The notes below the pieces were generated by a model, which saw only the letters and a list, made by a program, of their open reading frames with translations, ran no database searches and was not told where the DNA came from. Made by a program: the position numbers and the translations under genes. A stretch of DNA of 64,000 nt from NCBI GenBank assembly GCA_947471745.1, contig CANJKZ010000139.1, positions 1,688,501-1,752,500 on the forward strand, in the 5' to 3' direction. Numbering within the stretch: position 1 is the first letter of the stretch; each line of letters opens with the position of its first letter. The stretch comes from Closterium sp. Naga37s-1. Taxonomy: Eukaryota; Streptophyta; Zygnematophyceae; Desmidiales; Closteriaceae. This document shows, in pieces, positions 44,351 through 55,960 of this stretch.

Positions 44351-45345
44351 TGCCGGCCTACAACAACTTAGGTAGTTAGCGCAAAGGTTGGCTAATATGA
44401 AGGTTCTAACGCGGGGCCGTCCACGCTCCCTCACCATGCGGAGAGTCACTACACAACGGGGATGGACTATGGAGGAGGGCACGTGGTTGTGCGAGTGATC
44501 GTAGCGTTCTAATAAAGTTCTTACTGCTTGCTGTGTTTCACAGAGAAGTTTGGCAAGAGTTTCAGTAAGGAAATTGAAAGAACACTGAACATTATATTAC
44601 AATGAGGCATGCAAGTCGATATGGCTAGAATGGCATGCAACGCCTAGCAAGCACTCTGCAGGGCGAACTCTGCCAGCGCAGCAGAAGAGCGGCTTGCCAA
44701 CGCTGCAGCAGAGCGATCTGCCAGCGTTGCACTGCACGCGGTCTGCAAGCCCTGCAGTCGGAGGTGACTATCTGCAGTCGCAGGTGTCTATCTGCAGTCG
44801 CAGGTTGTCTATCTGCGCAGATGTGCGCACCTACCAAGTAGGTGCAGGTTGACGGTTTCACCGTCAGGCACAATGCGCAGGTGCCAGATAGAAAACGTGT
44901 TGTCGGTTTCGCTAGGTGCTAACCGTCAAGCACGTGCTGCCGTTCCGCAGGTCGAACTTCGCCAAAACCTCATGGGCGAATTTTGCACACCTCCGCAGAG
45001 TTTCGCACACCTCTGCGAGTTCGGTCGACCAGCTCGACGCCGCTCGGTCGAACAGCGTTCGCTGAGCAGAGCTCGTCGACCTAAGCTCTTCGACTAGAGC
45101 TCTTCGACCAGAGCTCTCGACGGGCTCGTCGACCAGCGCTCCTCGACAGGCGTCGTCGACCGACGTCGTCGACCACCGATGCCCGTCGCCGTCTTCGACT
45201 GGATCCCGTCGAGCAGAGCCTGCTCGACCACCACTTCCGTCGACCAACGAGAATCTCTTCGACGATCACTTCGTCGAATTCTCCTCGTCGACGGCGAGAT
45301 TGGCTGCGCCCAAGAGAGGGCGGGGCCTTTCTCTTTGACACTCCC
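44190..45345 (-). repeat. LTR plus leader of Copia family E
   Basis: On the minus strand starts TGTCAAAGAGAAAGGCC at 45345; GTCGAC-rich with many TCGAC/GAGCTC repeats at 45000-45300. Alignable to 36183-37355 in the same orientation, including a gag-start frame (GEYGEADLEILLLGT). It lies between an RT-RNase H piece on the right and a gag-protease piece on the left. The LTR therefore looks shared by two tandem E elements. Confidence 0.65.
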
Positions 45346-45479
45346 TTGCCCAGCTCACGCTTGGGCACCCACACAGAAGGTCCACCCAGAACCTAGAGGG
45401 ATAAAATACAAGGAGAAAACTTTGTCTACGTGCACCCAAAGCGTAGCACGCAGTTCACCGCACCACCCGTGCAGAAGGG

Positions 45480-46881
45480 CACGGCACCTACTGCTGCACC
45501 TCGTCATCCCCATCGCCAACGTCGGCCATACGCACTTGGCCGATTGCGACGGAGCACCGGTTGAAAGCCGGAAAATGCAGCGCCTTCGTCAGAAATTCGG
45601 CCGGCTGCTCGGAGGTCGGGATGTACTGCAGAGCAATCCTCCCGCGCTTCACCATATGCTGCAGCCATGCGTAGCGTCGCTCCATGTGCTTGAGGTTGCG
45701 CTTGAGCCCCAAGCCCTCTGCGACCGTGATTGCCGACTGGTTGTCCACGTGCAGCACAGTCAGCTACCCAGCGTCGAGAAGTCGGAACTCTGCAAAGAGG
45801 AAGCGGAGTCGACGAGCCTCCTTGCCGGCTTCCGTGGCCGCGACGTATTCTGACTCGGTCGACGAGAGAGTCGCGCATTTGATGCGCTGGCTCGATCAGG
45901 AGACTGCGGCTCCGCCGAAGACAAACACATAACCGCCCGTGCTCATCCGATTCTGCTTGTCACCGGCGTAGTTGGCATCTGCATAGCCGACCAGACACAG
46001 CGACTCTGGTCTGTTGCCGAACTCCAGAGCGGCGTCACGGGTGTCGGCGAGGTAGTGTAGACAGCGGTCGACCTCACGCCAGTTGTTGTCGCTCCGCACT
46101 ATCAGGCCGCTCCCTAGCTTGCTGCACGCGAAGGCAATGTCTGGCCTCGTGGTCGTCGCCGCGAACTGCAGCGAGCCAACCTTCTGCCAATACTCCTCCT
46201 CTTCGCGTAACTGCGCCTCCTTGTCGTCGAAAGTCAGCTCTACGTAGGCGTCGACGGAGACCGGCGGTCTTCGGCACTCGCCCGGTCTGCTCCTCGTCGA
46301 TCAAACACCGAAGCAGCTTGTCGACGTAGACTTGCTGGTGAAGCCACAGCTTCCGCGCAGGACGGTCGCGCACGATTTCCAGCCCGAGATAACTTCTCGA
46401 CCGGGCTGATTTTGCGCAGCTCAAAGGCGGCCTCCAGCAGCTCCTTCAGATCCTTCAGCATCGCAGTGCTGCTGCTTGCGGCGAGCAGGTCATCAACGTA
46501 GACGAGCACCCAACACGCCACTCCGTCGTCGCCGATCTTGAAGTACAGCGCCTCATCGACCTGGACTCTTCTTCCAGCCGGCGTCGGTCAGCACTTCATC
46601 GAGCGCCTTGTACCACAGCAGCGGCGACTGCTTCAGCCTGTAGAGGCTTGCAGCAACTTGCAGACGCGGCCGGTTCTGTCGTTGTAGTAGTCAAGTTGGT
46701 ACATGTAGAGGACGCGATCTAGCTTGCTCTGCAGAAACGCGTTCTTCATGTCGAGCTGCATCTGGTGGAGGTCGAGGACGGCTACGATACTAAGAAAGAT
46801 TTGCAGAGTGACGTAGCTCCCTACCGGTGCGTACGTTTCGTTGTAGTCTGCGCCGTAGACCTGCGTGAAGCCTTTCACGAC
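45480..46881 (-). mobile_element. Copia family E: reverse transcriptase and RNase H remnant
   Basis: Minus-strand pieces: RT start (KGFTQVYGADYNETYAPVGS), LDMKNAFLQSKLDRVLYMYQ, catalytic WVLVYVDDLLAASSS, RNase H zone (LVGYADANYAGDKQNRMSTG, HVDNQSAITVAEGLGLK, TSEQPAEFLTKALHF). Cut at 46881 by the family D LTR. Broken in several places. Confidence 0.85.
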
Positions 46882-47726
46882 TGTTAAAGACTAAGGACGG
46901 AGTCTAGAACGTTTAGGGGCCGAATTATACAAAAATCGTTGGACTAAAAATCTGGACAGAAACGTCGAGTTCACATGAAACGCCGTCGACGAAACATTCA
47001 CTGTCCAAAATTCACCAAACCCAGATATGTTGTAGCCCTTGTCCGTGCCTACAATTCCCAATTTGATTCGTATCAAAAGATGAAGTATAACTCGACTTAT
47101 GAATTTCGGCGCACTAGGGGGTATATTGGAGCTGAAACTTAACTCAATCACAATTATCTCAACAAGATACACAAAAGAAAGTTAGAGTAGCAATAAACAA
47201 GGCAGGAGGGAAGAGGAGGACGAGAGGGAAGGTCCCAAGGGAGCCCCAACCAAGGAAACCCCATAAGGACAAAAGGTTCCCTCCCTATAGCAACCCCACT
47301 TTGTCTTTTGTCACTTTCCAACCCATGCCATCCAACTTGGCCACACTTGCCAACCTGGTTTGGCTTCTCCCAACCACTTGGCATCATCTACAGTGATGGG
47401 GACGAATTTCCCAACCGCCAAAAGTCTGTACCCTATATTGAGTCAACCCGCAAATTCCTATAGTTGCCGCATCACAATCAAAACTTCGAACGATCATATC
47501 TTTCTCGTTCTTGCTCCGATCGCGACGTTTCTTGGTTCGTCAGAAAGCTCTTGAGAAGAGGGGTCATTTCAGAAATCTGCTCAAGAAAAATATCATTCAC
47601 ACACATTCAGAGAATCCAAACCACACAGAATACAAATTCTTGCACATGCTCACACCACGCATGCAGCGCACGAACATATGATGGGAGGCAGACAGACGTG
47701 AATGCAAATGATAGCATCACATAACA
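46882..47726 (-). repeat. 3' LTR of Copia family D
   Basis: 845 bp, TGTTAAAGACTAAGG...CACATAACA; related copy at 40740-41544. Confidence 0.85.
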
Positions 47727-47744
47727 AACTCCCAGTCTGGCTGC

Positions 47745-49400
47745 CTACCATAATCCCACATGCCATAGCTCAAGCATGCACCCTGAATGCACACTCATTC
47801 CAGCAAGCTTCATGCCCTTCCAGTGCTCAGGTTCAGCCAGGCGCTCGGTGAGAATGTCAGCCGCCTGCTGATGGGTCTTCACAATCTCCAGCCGCACCTC
47901 CTTGTCCAGGAGCCTCCTCACCCAATGCCACTTGGGCCTGATGTGCTTTGTCAGCCCATGCAAACATGCATTCTTGGCCAACTTCACAGCTGACTCGTTG
48001 TTACAGAACATCACTATCGGCTCCCTCTGGCACACTCCGATCTCCTCCAATAAACGCCTCAGCCACACCACCTCCTTTGCCCCATGATGCAGGGCCATGT
48101 ACTCTGTCTCACATGAAGACAACCCCACCTCATTCTGCTTCTTGCTGCACCAGCTCACTACACTACCTCCAAACATGCACACATAGCCTCCAATGCTGGT
48201 GCCATCCGCCTTCACAGAGTTGAAGCTAGCGTCGGTGTAGCAAGTCAATAGCATCTCCCTCTTGCTCAAATCAGCTGCACCCCTCTGCAGCCTCTGTCGC
48301 ACAGCACTATACTCCAAGCCCACTGATGCTGTAGTGCTCACATAGCGGACCAACCTCTTGGCCGCTTCTAGCTGCTCATGACTGGGGCGTGAGACCACAC
48401 TGGCAAGATTGGATGTAGCAAAGGCAATGTCAGGCCGCGTGTGGTTAGCCGCATAGTTGAGTGCCCCAACCATAGAATGAAACAGCTTCCTGTCACTTTC
48501 ACCCACCACTTCTTCATCAGCACAGGGCTCCACAGTGAACCCCGAAGGCAATGGGGTTGCTGGCTTTCCTCCATCTTGCAGCCCCTCACAGTACATCCTC
48601 TCCAAGGTAATACTTCACATCTCCCATCTTAGAACACTTGAACTGCATCTCCAGCATCTCCTCCACACAGTCAATCATAGCAGACAATCCAGAGAAGAGA
48701 AGGATGTCGTCCACATACACCAAGAGCATGAGGAACTGCTCCTTCTCTTGCAGCAGGAACAGGCTATGGTCACATTCACTCTTCTTGAACCCCCCAGCCA
48801 GCAGTGTCTCCTCCAGCTTGTGGTACCATGCGCGAGGAGCCTGCTTCAGGCCATAGATGGCCTTCTTGAGCCTGCACACCCTGCCGCTCCCATCATCCAA
48901 CCCCTCAGGCTGCTGCATGTACAGCTCCTCTAGAATTATCCCATTGAGGAAGGCAGTAGTGATGTCCATCTGCTTGATCCTCCATCCACGATTCGCAGCC
49001 GTTGCCAACGACACCCTCAGCGTCGTCCCTTTCCCCACATGAGCAAAAATCTCATCCAAGTCCTTCCCCTTTGTCTGCTGAAACCCCTTAGCCACAAGCC
49101 TCGACTTGTAGCGGGGCAGCTCCCCATCAGGTCCATACTTGTGCCTGAATATCAGCTTTGAAGATCACACAGCTCCCACGTCCCATTCTCCAAAAGCGAG
49201 TCGTTCTCCTCCTTCACACTCTGCTTCCACTTTTCAGCATCGGGCCCGCTCAGTGCCTCAGCTAGCGTCTTGGGCTCAGGGACGGCTGCCCAATAGCAGT
49301 GTGCTATCTCGTCCTCATCACACTGCTCAGCCACACTCCCAGCCCGTACCACATTTGGCATGCCACGACTCGGATAGGTCAGCCTGGTAGGAGGGCGCAC
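47745..49400 (-). pseudogene. Copia D reverse transcriptase and RNase H
   Basis: Minus-strand frames with the linker EALSGPDAEKWKQSVKEEND, RT blocks AKGFQQTKGKDLDEIFAHVG, DITTAFLNGIILEELYMQQP, YGLKQAPRAWYHKLEE, catalytic MLLVYVDDILLFSGL, and RNase H blocks VGLSSCETEYMALHHGAKE, CNNESAVKLAKNACLHGLTK and THQQAADILTERL. Standard Copia copying enzymes. Part of a truncated element. Confidence 0.9.
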
Positions 49401-49416
49401 ATCCCTCCTAGGACGG

Positions 49417-50364
49417 TCAGGCGGACGTGGGGATCGTGGTGTAGCACCTTGCTGCTGCTGCTGCGGACGTGGGGATCGTGGTATAGGCTCTCAGCATGTT
49501 CACAGCGGGAGCACTCCCATACCACTTGGTGTAGGGGACCCACTGCTTGTCCCCCACAGTCGCCAATACCCTGTTCTTCACAAGGGCGACCTGCCGCAGT
49601 GCAGTCACCCAAAACGGATCCGGCAGCCTTGCACGTCCAAGGAGAGTGCGTGCACCTTCCTGCAGGGTCCGGTTGAACCTCTCAGCCACGCCGTTCTGCT
49701 GTGGGCACTGTGAGCTGATGCTGATTCCCTTTCGCTTCAGCTCCTTCTCAAAATCAGCGACGATGAACTCTCCTCCGTTGTCGCTGCGGATCACCTTCAC
49801 CTTGTGTCCACTTTCCCTTTGAGCTCTCGGCATCCACTCCTTAAGAACAGCCGCTGCCACCTCCCCCTTGGTCTTGAGAGGGTACACCCACACCGCCCAA
49901 GTGTGGTCGTCAACAATCGTTAAGAAGTAGCGGTTGCCCGAGAAAGAAAGGGCCCTCGTGGGGCCCACCACATCCATGTGCACAAGCGCAAGTGGAGCCT
50001 TGGCTGGTCCTGTGCTGCTGCTGAAGGGGAATTTTGTGAACTTCGTCTCAAGGCATGTAGGGCAGCTCCCAATCTCCTTCACTGCCCCCTTCACCTCCAG
50101 CCCCTTCAAGCTCCCATCCTTCACCAACTTCTGCAGCATAGGGATGTTGATGTGACACAACCTCTCGTGCCACGTCTCCCAATCGGCCTCACCACTCCCA
50201 GATGAAGCCTTTGCCCATGCAGCTGTCGCATCCACACCAGCAAGCACCTCACCATGTGGCTGCTGTCGCTGCTGCACCTTCTTGATTGCATCCAGGGCCC
50301 CATCAGTTGGTGCAGTCTCCTCTTCTCCCGCAGTTGCTTTAGCCGTTGCTGCTGCCGCTGCCAT
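49417..50364 (-). pseudogene. Copia D integrase
   Basis: 315-codon minus-strand frame. Pre-integrase WHERLCHINIPMLQKLVKDG and CPTCLETKFTKFPF; core LVHMDVVGPTRALSFSGNRY, IVDDHTWAVWVYPLKTKGE, VIRSDNGGEFIVADFEKEL and CPQQNGVAERFNRTLQEGAR. It would insert element cDNA. N-terminal Ala-rich tract (AAAAATAKATAGEEE). Confidence 0.9.
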
Positions 50365-50449
50365 TGCTGGGGGTTTTCCGTTCCAAGGGATTATGGGCAG
50401 CTGCCACAGGTCCTTGATGCAGCTGTTCTTCTCCTCCCGATCTCACAAC

Positions 50450-51391
50450 AACAGCTTCCCAAGCTTCGCTTTCCGTCTGGCAATTTCAGCACTGCTCCAA
50501 ATTTCACCGCCTCCATCAGTCCTCGTAAGGCCTTCTCCTGTGGCTCCTCCCACTGCCACTTCTGCTCTTCCATCAACAGCTTGTTCAGCAGCGCCGCTTT
50601 CTTGGTGAAGTCCGCTATGAACTTTCTGTAATAGTTCATAAACCCTAGCAAAGCCCTCAAATCGCTCCTGTCCTTCGGTGGCTCCACCCTTTCCAGTACC
50701 TCCACTTTCGCCTTCTGGATGCTGAGCTCTCCTCCCGCCACCTCAAAGCCGAGATAGGCGACAATGCCGTGGCCGAAACGGCATTTTCCTGGATGACATG
50801 CCAGCCAGCTGCCTCTATTGCTGTCAGCGTTGCTTCCACGTCTCTTACGTGTATCTCCGCGTCCGGATTGAAGATGATCACGTCGTCGATGTAGCAGGCC
50901 GCTCCCTTCACCTCCCTCGGCACAACATCCATCACCCGCTGAAACACCGCCGATGCGTTCCGCAACCCAAATTGCATGAAATTCTATTCGTAGAGCCCGT
51001 CAGGCCTGTGGAAGGCCGTCTTCTTCTTGTCTTCCTCCGCTATGGGTATATGATTAAAGCCCTGACGCAGATTTAACGTAGAGAAGACCCAGCTGCCCTG
51101 CAGTTGATCAAATATTTCCTCGGCAATGGGCATAGGGTATCTCTCTGTCGGTGTAATCTTGTTTAGCCCCCTGTGGTCTCCGCACATCGTACAGGACAGT
51201 ACGGTGCCCGTCAGATCTGTCCTAGCTACTACAACCGTGGCTGCCGCGTATTCTGAAGTGGATCTCCGGATTAGTCCTGCTGCCAGTAGCTCCTGAGACT
51301 TCTCTGTCCAGATGCTTATGTCTTTAGGACTAATTTTCCTCGTCCTCTGATATATTTTCCTTGTCAGTGGTAGGTGCATGGTGCTGGTCAC
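50450..51391 (-). pseudogene. Gypsy reverse transcriptase of the methyltransferase element
   Basis: Minus-strand pieces with the gypsy RT blocks: DHRGLNKITPTERYPMPIAE, FSTLNLRQGFNHIPIAEEDK, the palm segment FGLRNASAVFQRVMD and CYIDDVIIFNPD, then the thumb/connection LRALLGFMNYYRKFIADFTK. RNA-to-DNA copying enzyme of a broken element. Confidence 0.9.
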
Positions 51392-52029
51392 GCACTTCCT
51401 GAGCTGCTGCAGTGTGTGTGCAAATGCTGCCTCAGCACTGCTTCAAGCCGCAGCCCCGACTCTCCCTGCATTACTTCTCCGATGTCCCACTGCGTGCCGT
51501 GGCCTTCCGGTAACACCACCTCCTCTACCCTCCTCTGTCCCTCTCCTCCGCTTGCCTCTCCTGCTACTTCTCGTTCTGCGCTCACTTCTGGTGCCCCCAC
51601 CTCCTCGACTGCCAGCTGCTCTTCTCTCCCTTCCTTGGCGCCTGCCACGATCGCCATGTACGCCCTGCTGGGGCCCAGAAAAACCTCATCTGGGTCTGGT
51701 ATCCACCTCCGTCAGGTCATCTTCCTGCTGTGTGTCCCAGTCCGTTCCTGGTTCTCCTTCCCACTCCTCTTCTTCCTCCTCCTCTTGGTCTGGATGCCGG
51801 CCCGAGATTCCATGGTGGTCGTTCAGCCTTTCCCTTCACTTCTCCAGCGGCACCCCCTTCCTTCTCATCTCCCACGCCTCCTCTTCCAGATGTTCCAGCA
51901 GAAACTCCGCCTCTTATTCCTTGATCTCGTCCTCCCGAGTCTTGGGGTCTGCACTTGCAGCGTGGTCCCTTCTACTCTCCAGCCTATTCCTTTCCAGATG
52001 CCGTTCCATGGTGCCCACCAGCCAGTGCA

Positions 52030-52960
52030 GGGCATTTAGATCCATTGCCCTTCAGCGCCTTCCTCCTTTGCAGCTCAGTCACATCTACGCTGGCCGTTGC
52101 TCCTGCCATGCACCCCATTGCCAGTTCGCGTTCCAGAGCTGTTGGCTCCTCCAACACTCCCTTCAGGCGATCGAACATCATTCCTGGGCCCTCCACTCCC
52201 TCCTTCATCCTGAAGCCGCTTGCCTTCTCATAGGCTACAAGAGTCGGCAATGCCTGCCGCGGTACCCCCACCTTGTTGCACGGAAACTGCGTCTCGTGGT
52301 CTCGGTGGCGCACTGGTGCAGGCAGCCGTGCCGGTTCCAATATATCTAACACCAGGCGGGGACGGGGCCGCTCCATAAGCGACAACTCGTACTGCAGAAC
52401 ATCTTCTGGCACCACGTTTTGCCAGTACCTGCGGGTGCGATGCGTCCGACTTCCATTCTGTGCCGCGTCCCAGGACACTCCTGCCCCCAGCTCTCCCCTT
52501 ATCTCTTCCTCCGCTTGTTTGACCGCCTCCTTTCCATCATCTCTCGTGTCTACATTCTCCACGATATAGGCCACCTCTCCCTGTTTCTGCTTGATTAGCT
52601 TTAGGATCCTAATCAGCTCTCGAAACAATCCGCTCCTTGGATCATCCATCCCTTTACCTTCCCCTGCCCTCGGCACCCCCTGTCACTCCCATCCTGCAAT
52701 GACCAGATCAATGTGCCCCCAATGGGCTAGCGCATCCTCCTTGACGTCCTCCACCCGGTGGCAGATCCACTTCGCTCCTCGATCCACAGCTCCCTCATAC
52801 AGCTGGGAGGGGTATCTCTATTCTAGCTTCTTTATGCGATGCCACGACATGAGACCGACTGCCTCATCATTATCCACGTAGATATACTTCTCCACTTTTA
52901 GCCCCGCCGTTAGTACTGCCGCCAACCCGGTGCTGATGCCTCCAAACAACTCCAGGAGCA
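52030..52960 (-). pseudogene. C5-cytosine DNA methyltransferase domain inside gypsy pol
   Basis: Would transfer a methyl group from S-adenosylmethionine to cytosine in DNA. The minus strand shows, in conventional order: motif I (VLLELFGGISTGLAAVL, then KYIYVDNDEAVG, near 52845-52955); a motif IV neighbourhood (HIDLVIAG near 52705, DPRSGLFRELIRIL near 52600-52640); motif VI (VENVD near 52555); motif VIII (THRTRRYWQN near 52415-52445); and motif IX/X zones (PTALERELAMGCMAGAT near 52090-52140, RKALKGNGS near 52045). The arrangement resembles the DNMT3/DRM group, but motifs are not permuted as in plant DRM. About 300 residues, the size of a bare catalytic domain. It sits between protease and RT. 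The copy is broken. Confidence 0.8.
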
Positions 52961-53199
52961 CTATGGGCCTTTGGAACACTCGGCCGTCCAAGTGTAGCTG
53001 CTTCAGACTCCCACTCTCTCCCCACTGCTGCCTGTGCCAGTCTCGGTACCACCTCTCTTCCTCCAACTGCTCCCAGTTCATAACCCCTAGCTCTTCTTCC
53101 ACCGTCTTGACCTCCACCTGATAGGCTTCCCGTGGTTCACGCCGAATGAACCGCACTGGCAGCTCCGCCAGCGGTCCATCATACTCCCAGTAGATCACA

Positions 53200-53876
53200 C
53201 AATATAGCAACTTTTCCTCCCACATGCAGATGGTGGCGCCGATGCTGTAGAAGAACTCTACTCCCAGCAGCAGATCGTAATCTTCTGACGGCGAGATTCC
53301 GCACTGCAACTTCGCCGAACACTCCTCTGGACTTCCCTGCCTTATCATAATTTCCACCGTGGCCCGTTTCTTTGGCATCTACTTGGTGCCGCCGCCTTCC
53401 GCCGTCATAAGCAACAGACCCTTCGCTATATGCCATTCCGACCTGTCCAGCTGCAGTTGCTCAGCTAGTCGCTTTCTGATCAACACTGGATGTGCTCCCG
53501 TGCCGATGATTGCTTGCTTCACCGGCAAGCCTCCCACCGTGATGTACCCTTTTTCAGCAACCAGCACAGACGCAGCGCAGCTTAGCGGTTCCATTGGATG
53601 ACGTCGAGGCGGCTGCTCTTCCCTCCCGGCTTCCGCCCTTCGTCTTGGTCCATGCTCCTGGCGCTCCTCCACCCGTTGCCTCAGGTACCTCTTCCTTGGC
53701 CTCAGGCCCAACTCTTCCCTGCCCCTCACCGGCCTTGCCATTAAGCAGAATTCCTTCTCACTCCCTTCCTCTTCCTCCTCTTCCCGCGCCACCATCGCTA
53801 ACCTCCTCTCTCCTCCCCTTTCTCGTCCTTCCAACTGCGCACGCAACCTTTCGATTTCCGCCCGCATCTCGGCCAT
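53200..53876 (-). pseudogene. Coiled-coil and protease segment of the gypsy element
   Basis: The minus strand opens with a heptad-like acidic/basic stretch (MAEMRAEIERLRAQLEGRER). It continues with Arg-rich sequence and then an aspartic-protease-like fold (GYITVGGLPVKQAIIGTGAH, then YDLLLGVEFFYSIGATICMW), typical of gypsy protease N- and C-terminal flaps. It would cut the polyprotein. Part of a broken element. Confidence 0.7.
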
Positions 53877-53882
53877 TTCTCC

Positions 53883-55116
53883 TCATTCCATAGTGTCCCC
53901 CCTTCGTGAGTAACAGTCTCGCTCTACGTGTCCCTTCCTTCCGCACTTCTCGCATACTGGAGCCTCCAGGCAGTCCCGCCTCAGATGGTCTTCCTTGCCA
54001 CAGATAGAACACGCTAGCGGATTGCGGCAATCTCGCCGCAGGTGACCGGCCTTCCCACAGTTATGGCACTTCCTCGCGTCTGCTGGTCCTCTCGGCGGTC
54101 GTTCATGCTCCACTGGGGTGGCGCTCCATACTGGCCTCTGCTTCTCCTGTCCGCTCCACTTCGAACAGTCGCCTTCCAGTCTCCACACTCTTCGCCGCCT
54201 TGTATGCTTCTTTCAGCGTCGTGCCCGCCCCCAAATCGAAGATCTTTACCTGCATGTCCCGCTGCAGCTCGTAGTTCAAGCCCGTTCAGAAATTTGCTGA
54301 CGAGGTGCCCCTGGTCGAAGCAGTTCATGTCTTCCCCGAGTTCCACGAGCCGCTCGTAATACGCCAGGAGTGAATCCCCTTGCCTCCGCCTGAACTCACG
54401 GAAATCTACGACCCGCTCTGGAGTCTGCAGCGAAAACTGGTCACGGAGCATCTCTAGAAATCGCTTGGTGGGTTCTCTCTCCCCCGGCCTTCACATCGCA
54501 GCCCAATCCAGCAGATCTCGCTGGCAAATCCGGTAATAAGTCTCTGCTTCCCCTGTCAGAGTGTTCGCTAAGCCTCGGAAGAACTCATCCGCCGCCAGCC
54601 GATCGCGCTCCCATCGTGCCCGTAAAATTTCCAGCTTCATCAGATAGTTCTTGAGAGACGGCCCGCATCGCGTCTCTCATGAGAACCGCTCTAGAACCTC
54701 CACCTTCGGGAGCATCGTATAGCGCCACCGCATCGCTGCCGTTTGTAGGGTCGGTCACTTCCTCTGCCTCCTCCTGCCGTCACGGCACCGTCTTCCGACG
54801 CGGGCTTCCCCACCCCGCCTCTTGTCCCTTTCTTCTCCATACCGCGCGTCAGCTCGCGCTCCTCGTCCGAGCCCGTAGCTCCGCCCTGGTTTTCTGTATC
54901 ACTCCTCTCCGCGCCGTGCGCATTCACATCCGTTCCTTGCTCCTTCTCATTCTTCCCATCGCCCTCCATCGCTCCAATTCCTCCTGGCAGTTCCTTCGCA
55001 GCAAAATCTAAACCTGACCGTGTGGGCAGGCCCTTTCCGATCTGGAATGCTTGTATGTGATAAGCTCGTAGCTCCTTCACATACCCTTCCTCCAAGTGAT
55101 TCACTACTCTAACCAT
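53883..55116 (-). pseudogene. Gag of the methyltransferase-bearing gypsy element
   Basis: The frame opening at 55116 gives MVRVVNHLEEGYVKELRAYH and a Glu/Arg/Gly-rich zone. The capsid block lies at 54451-54200 (RREFRRRQGDSLLAYYERLV-like: FREFRRRQGDSLLAYYERLV, FLNGLELRAAAG). It ends with three zinc knuckles: [28 protein letters not shown] and [14 protein letters not shown]. Three knuckles are unusual; one or two are commoner in Ty3/gypsy. Broken. Confidence 0.82.
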
Positions 55117-55960
55117 TGCTCGTCATATCTCCTTAATGTTACAGCTTGCTCAGGTTCACAGCAAAGCACTCGTGTAGAAAGGAAATATGCAAGCATTACG
55201 GATCCTACCCAAGAGTCCACCTAATCTACCAGCAAGTCCTTCCTCCAAGCACCTGTCCCGTCACTCACTAGCCTGAACATTGCACAGCTAAGGCTGCCTA
55301 CGAGCAGGCTTACATCCATGCTGCCCTTTCCCCTTTTCCCCGCCTCATGCTACTTTGCCTCCAGCTGGCACTGTGTAGATCCAACTGGCTTATTGGGTTG
55401 GCCCTGCACACATAGGGAAACAAACAAGCATGCACGCAAACACCCATCCAGACTGTTGCTGCCTCCCCCATACCCCACACTGCCGCTACCGAGTGCCGAG
55501 ATGCTTCATGCCAACGCATCCATGCCTACGTAAGTACCGCCCTCTTTGCCACCTCTTCACCATCCCAACCATCCGCATCCGCAGACGCCAACACGCCCTC
55601 CCTCCTCAGCACTCGTAGTGACGCGTGACTCTCCAGCTTCCTTCCTCGGCATTGCGACGCCTCGCTATATACACCTATGTACAGTATGTACACCCCAATT
55701 GGAATCTCCTCTCCTTACCCTTCTCATTCACAGAAATGTGACAGGATGCATACACGGCCAGATGAAATGAAGCTCGACCACATGAAAGGAAGCCCTGGGG
55801 TCTTCTAGAAAAACGGAGCCTTGAATCCATATGCCAGTATGTGAGGAGAAAGATTGATTAGATAATGCAAACATATTCATACTCTATATATACCTATTAG
55901 ATGGTTCGTAACGGTGTAAGGCCAGTGCTCGCGTTACCAAGTTGTATACTGAAGAGGTTA
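55117..55960. other. No recognisable gene
   Basis: This could include the leader or 5' LTR of the gypsy element to the left, but no partner sequence is in the window to prove it. Short frames are Cys/Pro/His-rich without family signatures. Confidence 0.4.

Larger units (their letters stand above)
46882..50390 (-). mobile_element. Copia family D: LTR, RNase H, RT, integrase
   Basis: 3' LTR at 46882-47726 inserted into the family E RT, then RNase H (47745-48605), RT (48586-49400) and integrase (49417-50364) on the minus strand. The 5' part (gag, protease, 5' LTR) is not present; sequence changes to gypsy at about 50390. Truncated fossil with a few breaks and rather well-kept motifs. Confidence 0.88.
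50391..55116 (-). mobile_element. Ty3/gypsy element carrying a DNA methyltransferase
   Basis: Minus-strand fossil reading, from the right: gag (55116 to about 53883, ending in three zinc knuckles), a coiled-coil/protease segment (53876-53200), a cytosine-5 DNA methyltransferase domain (about 52960-52030), an acidic linker, then reverse transcriptase (51391-50450). It is truncated inside the RT/RNase H region at about 50390, where Copia D sequence begins. RNase H, integrase and LTRs are not seen. Same-strand order and compact spacing show that the methyltransferase belongs to the element and is not a neighbouring host gene. Several breaks. Confidence 0.85.

Noticed and set aside
40740-47726. 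One Copia element bounded by the two family D LTRs
   Set aside because: The enclosed sequence is in the wrong order (gag-protease to the left of RT-RNase H on the minus strand) and belongs to family E; the family D pol lies outside, to the right of the second LTR.
51374-52349. Plus-strand Ser/Leu-rich frames of 221 and 323 codons
   Set aside because: Antisense of the gypsy linker and methyltransferase; the real signatures are on the minus strand.
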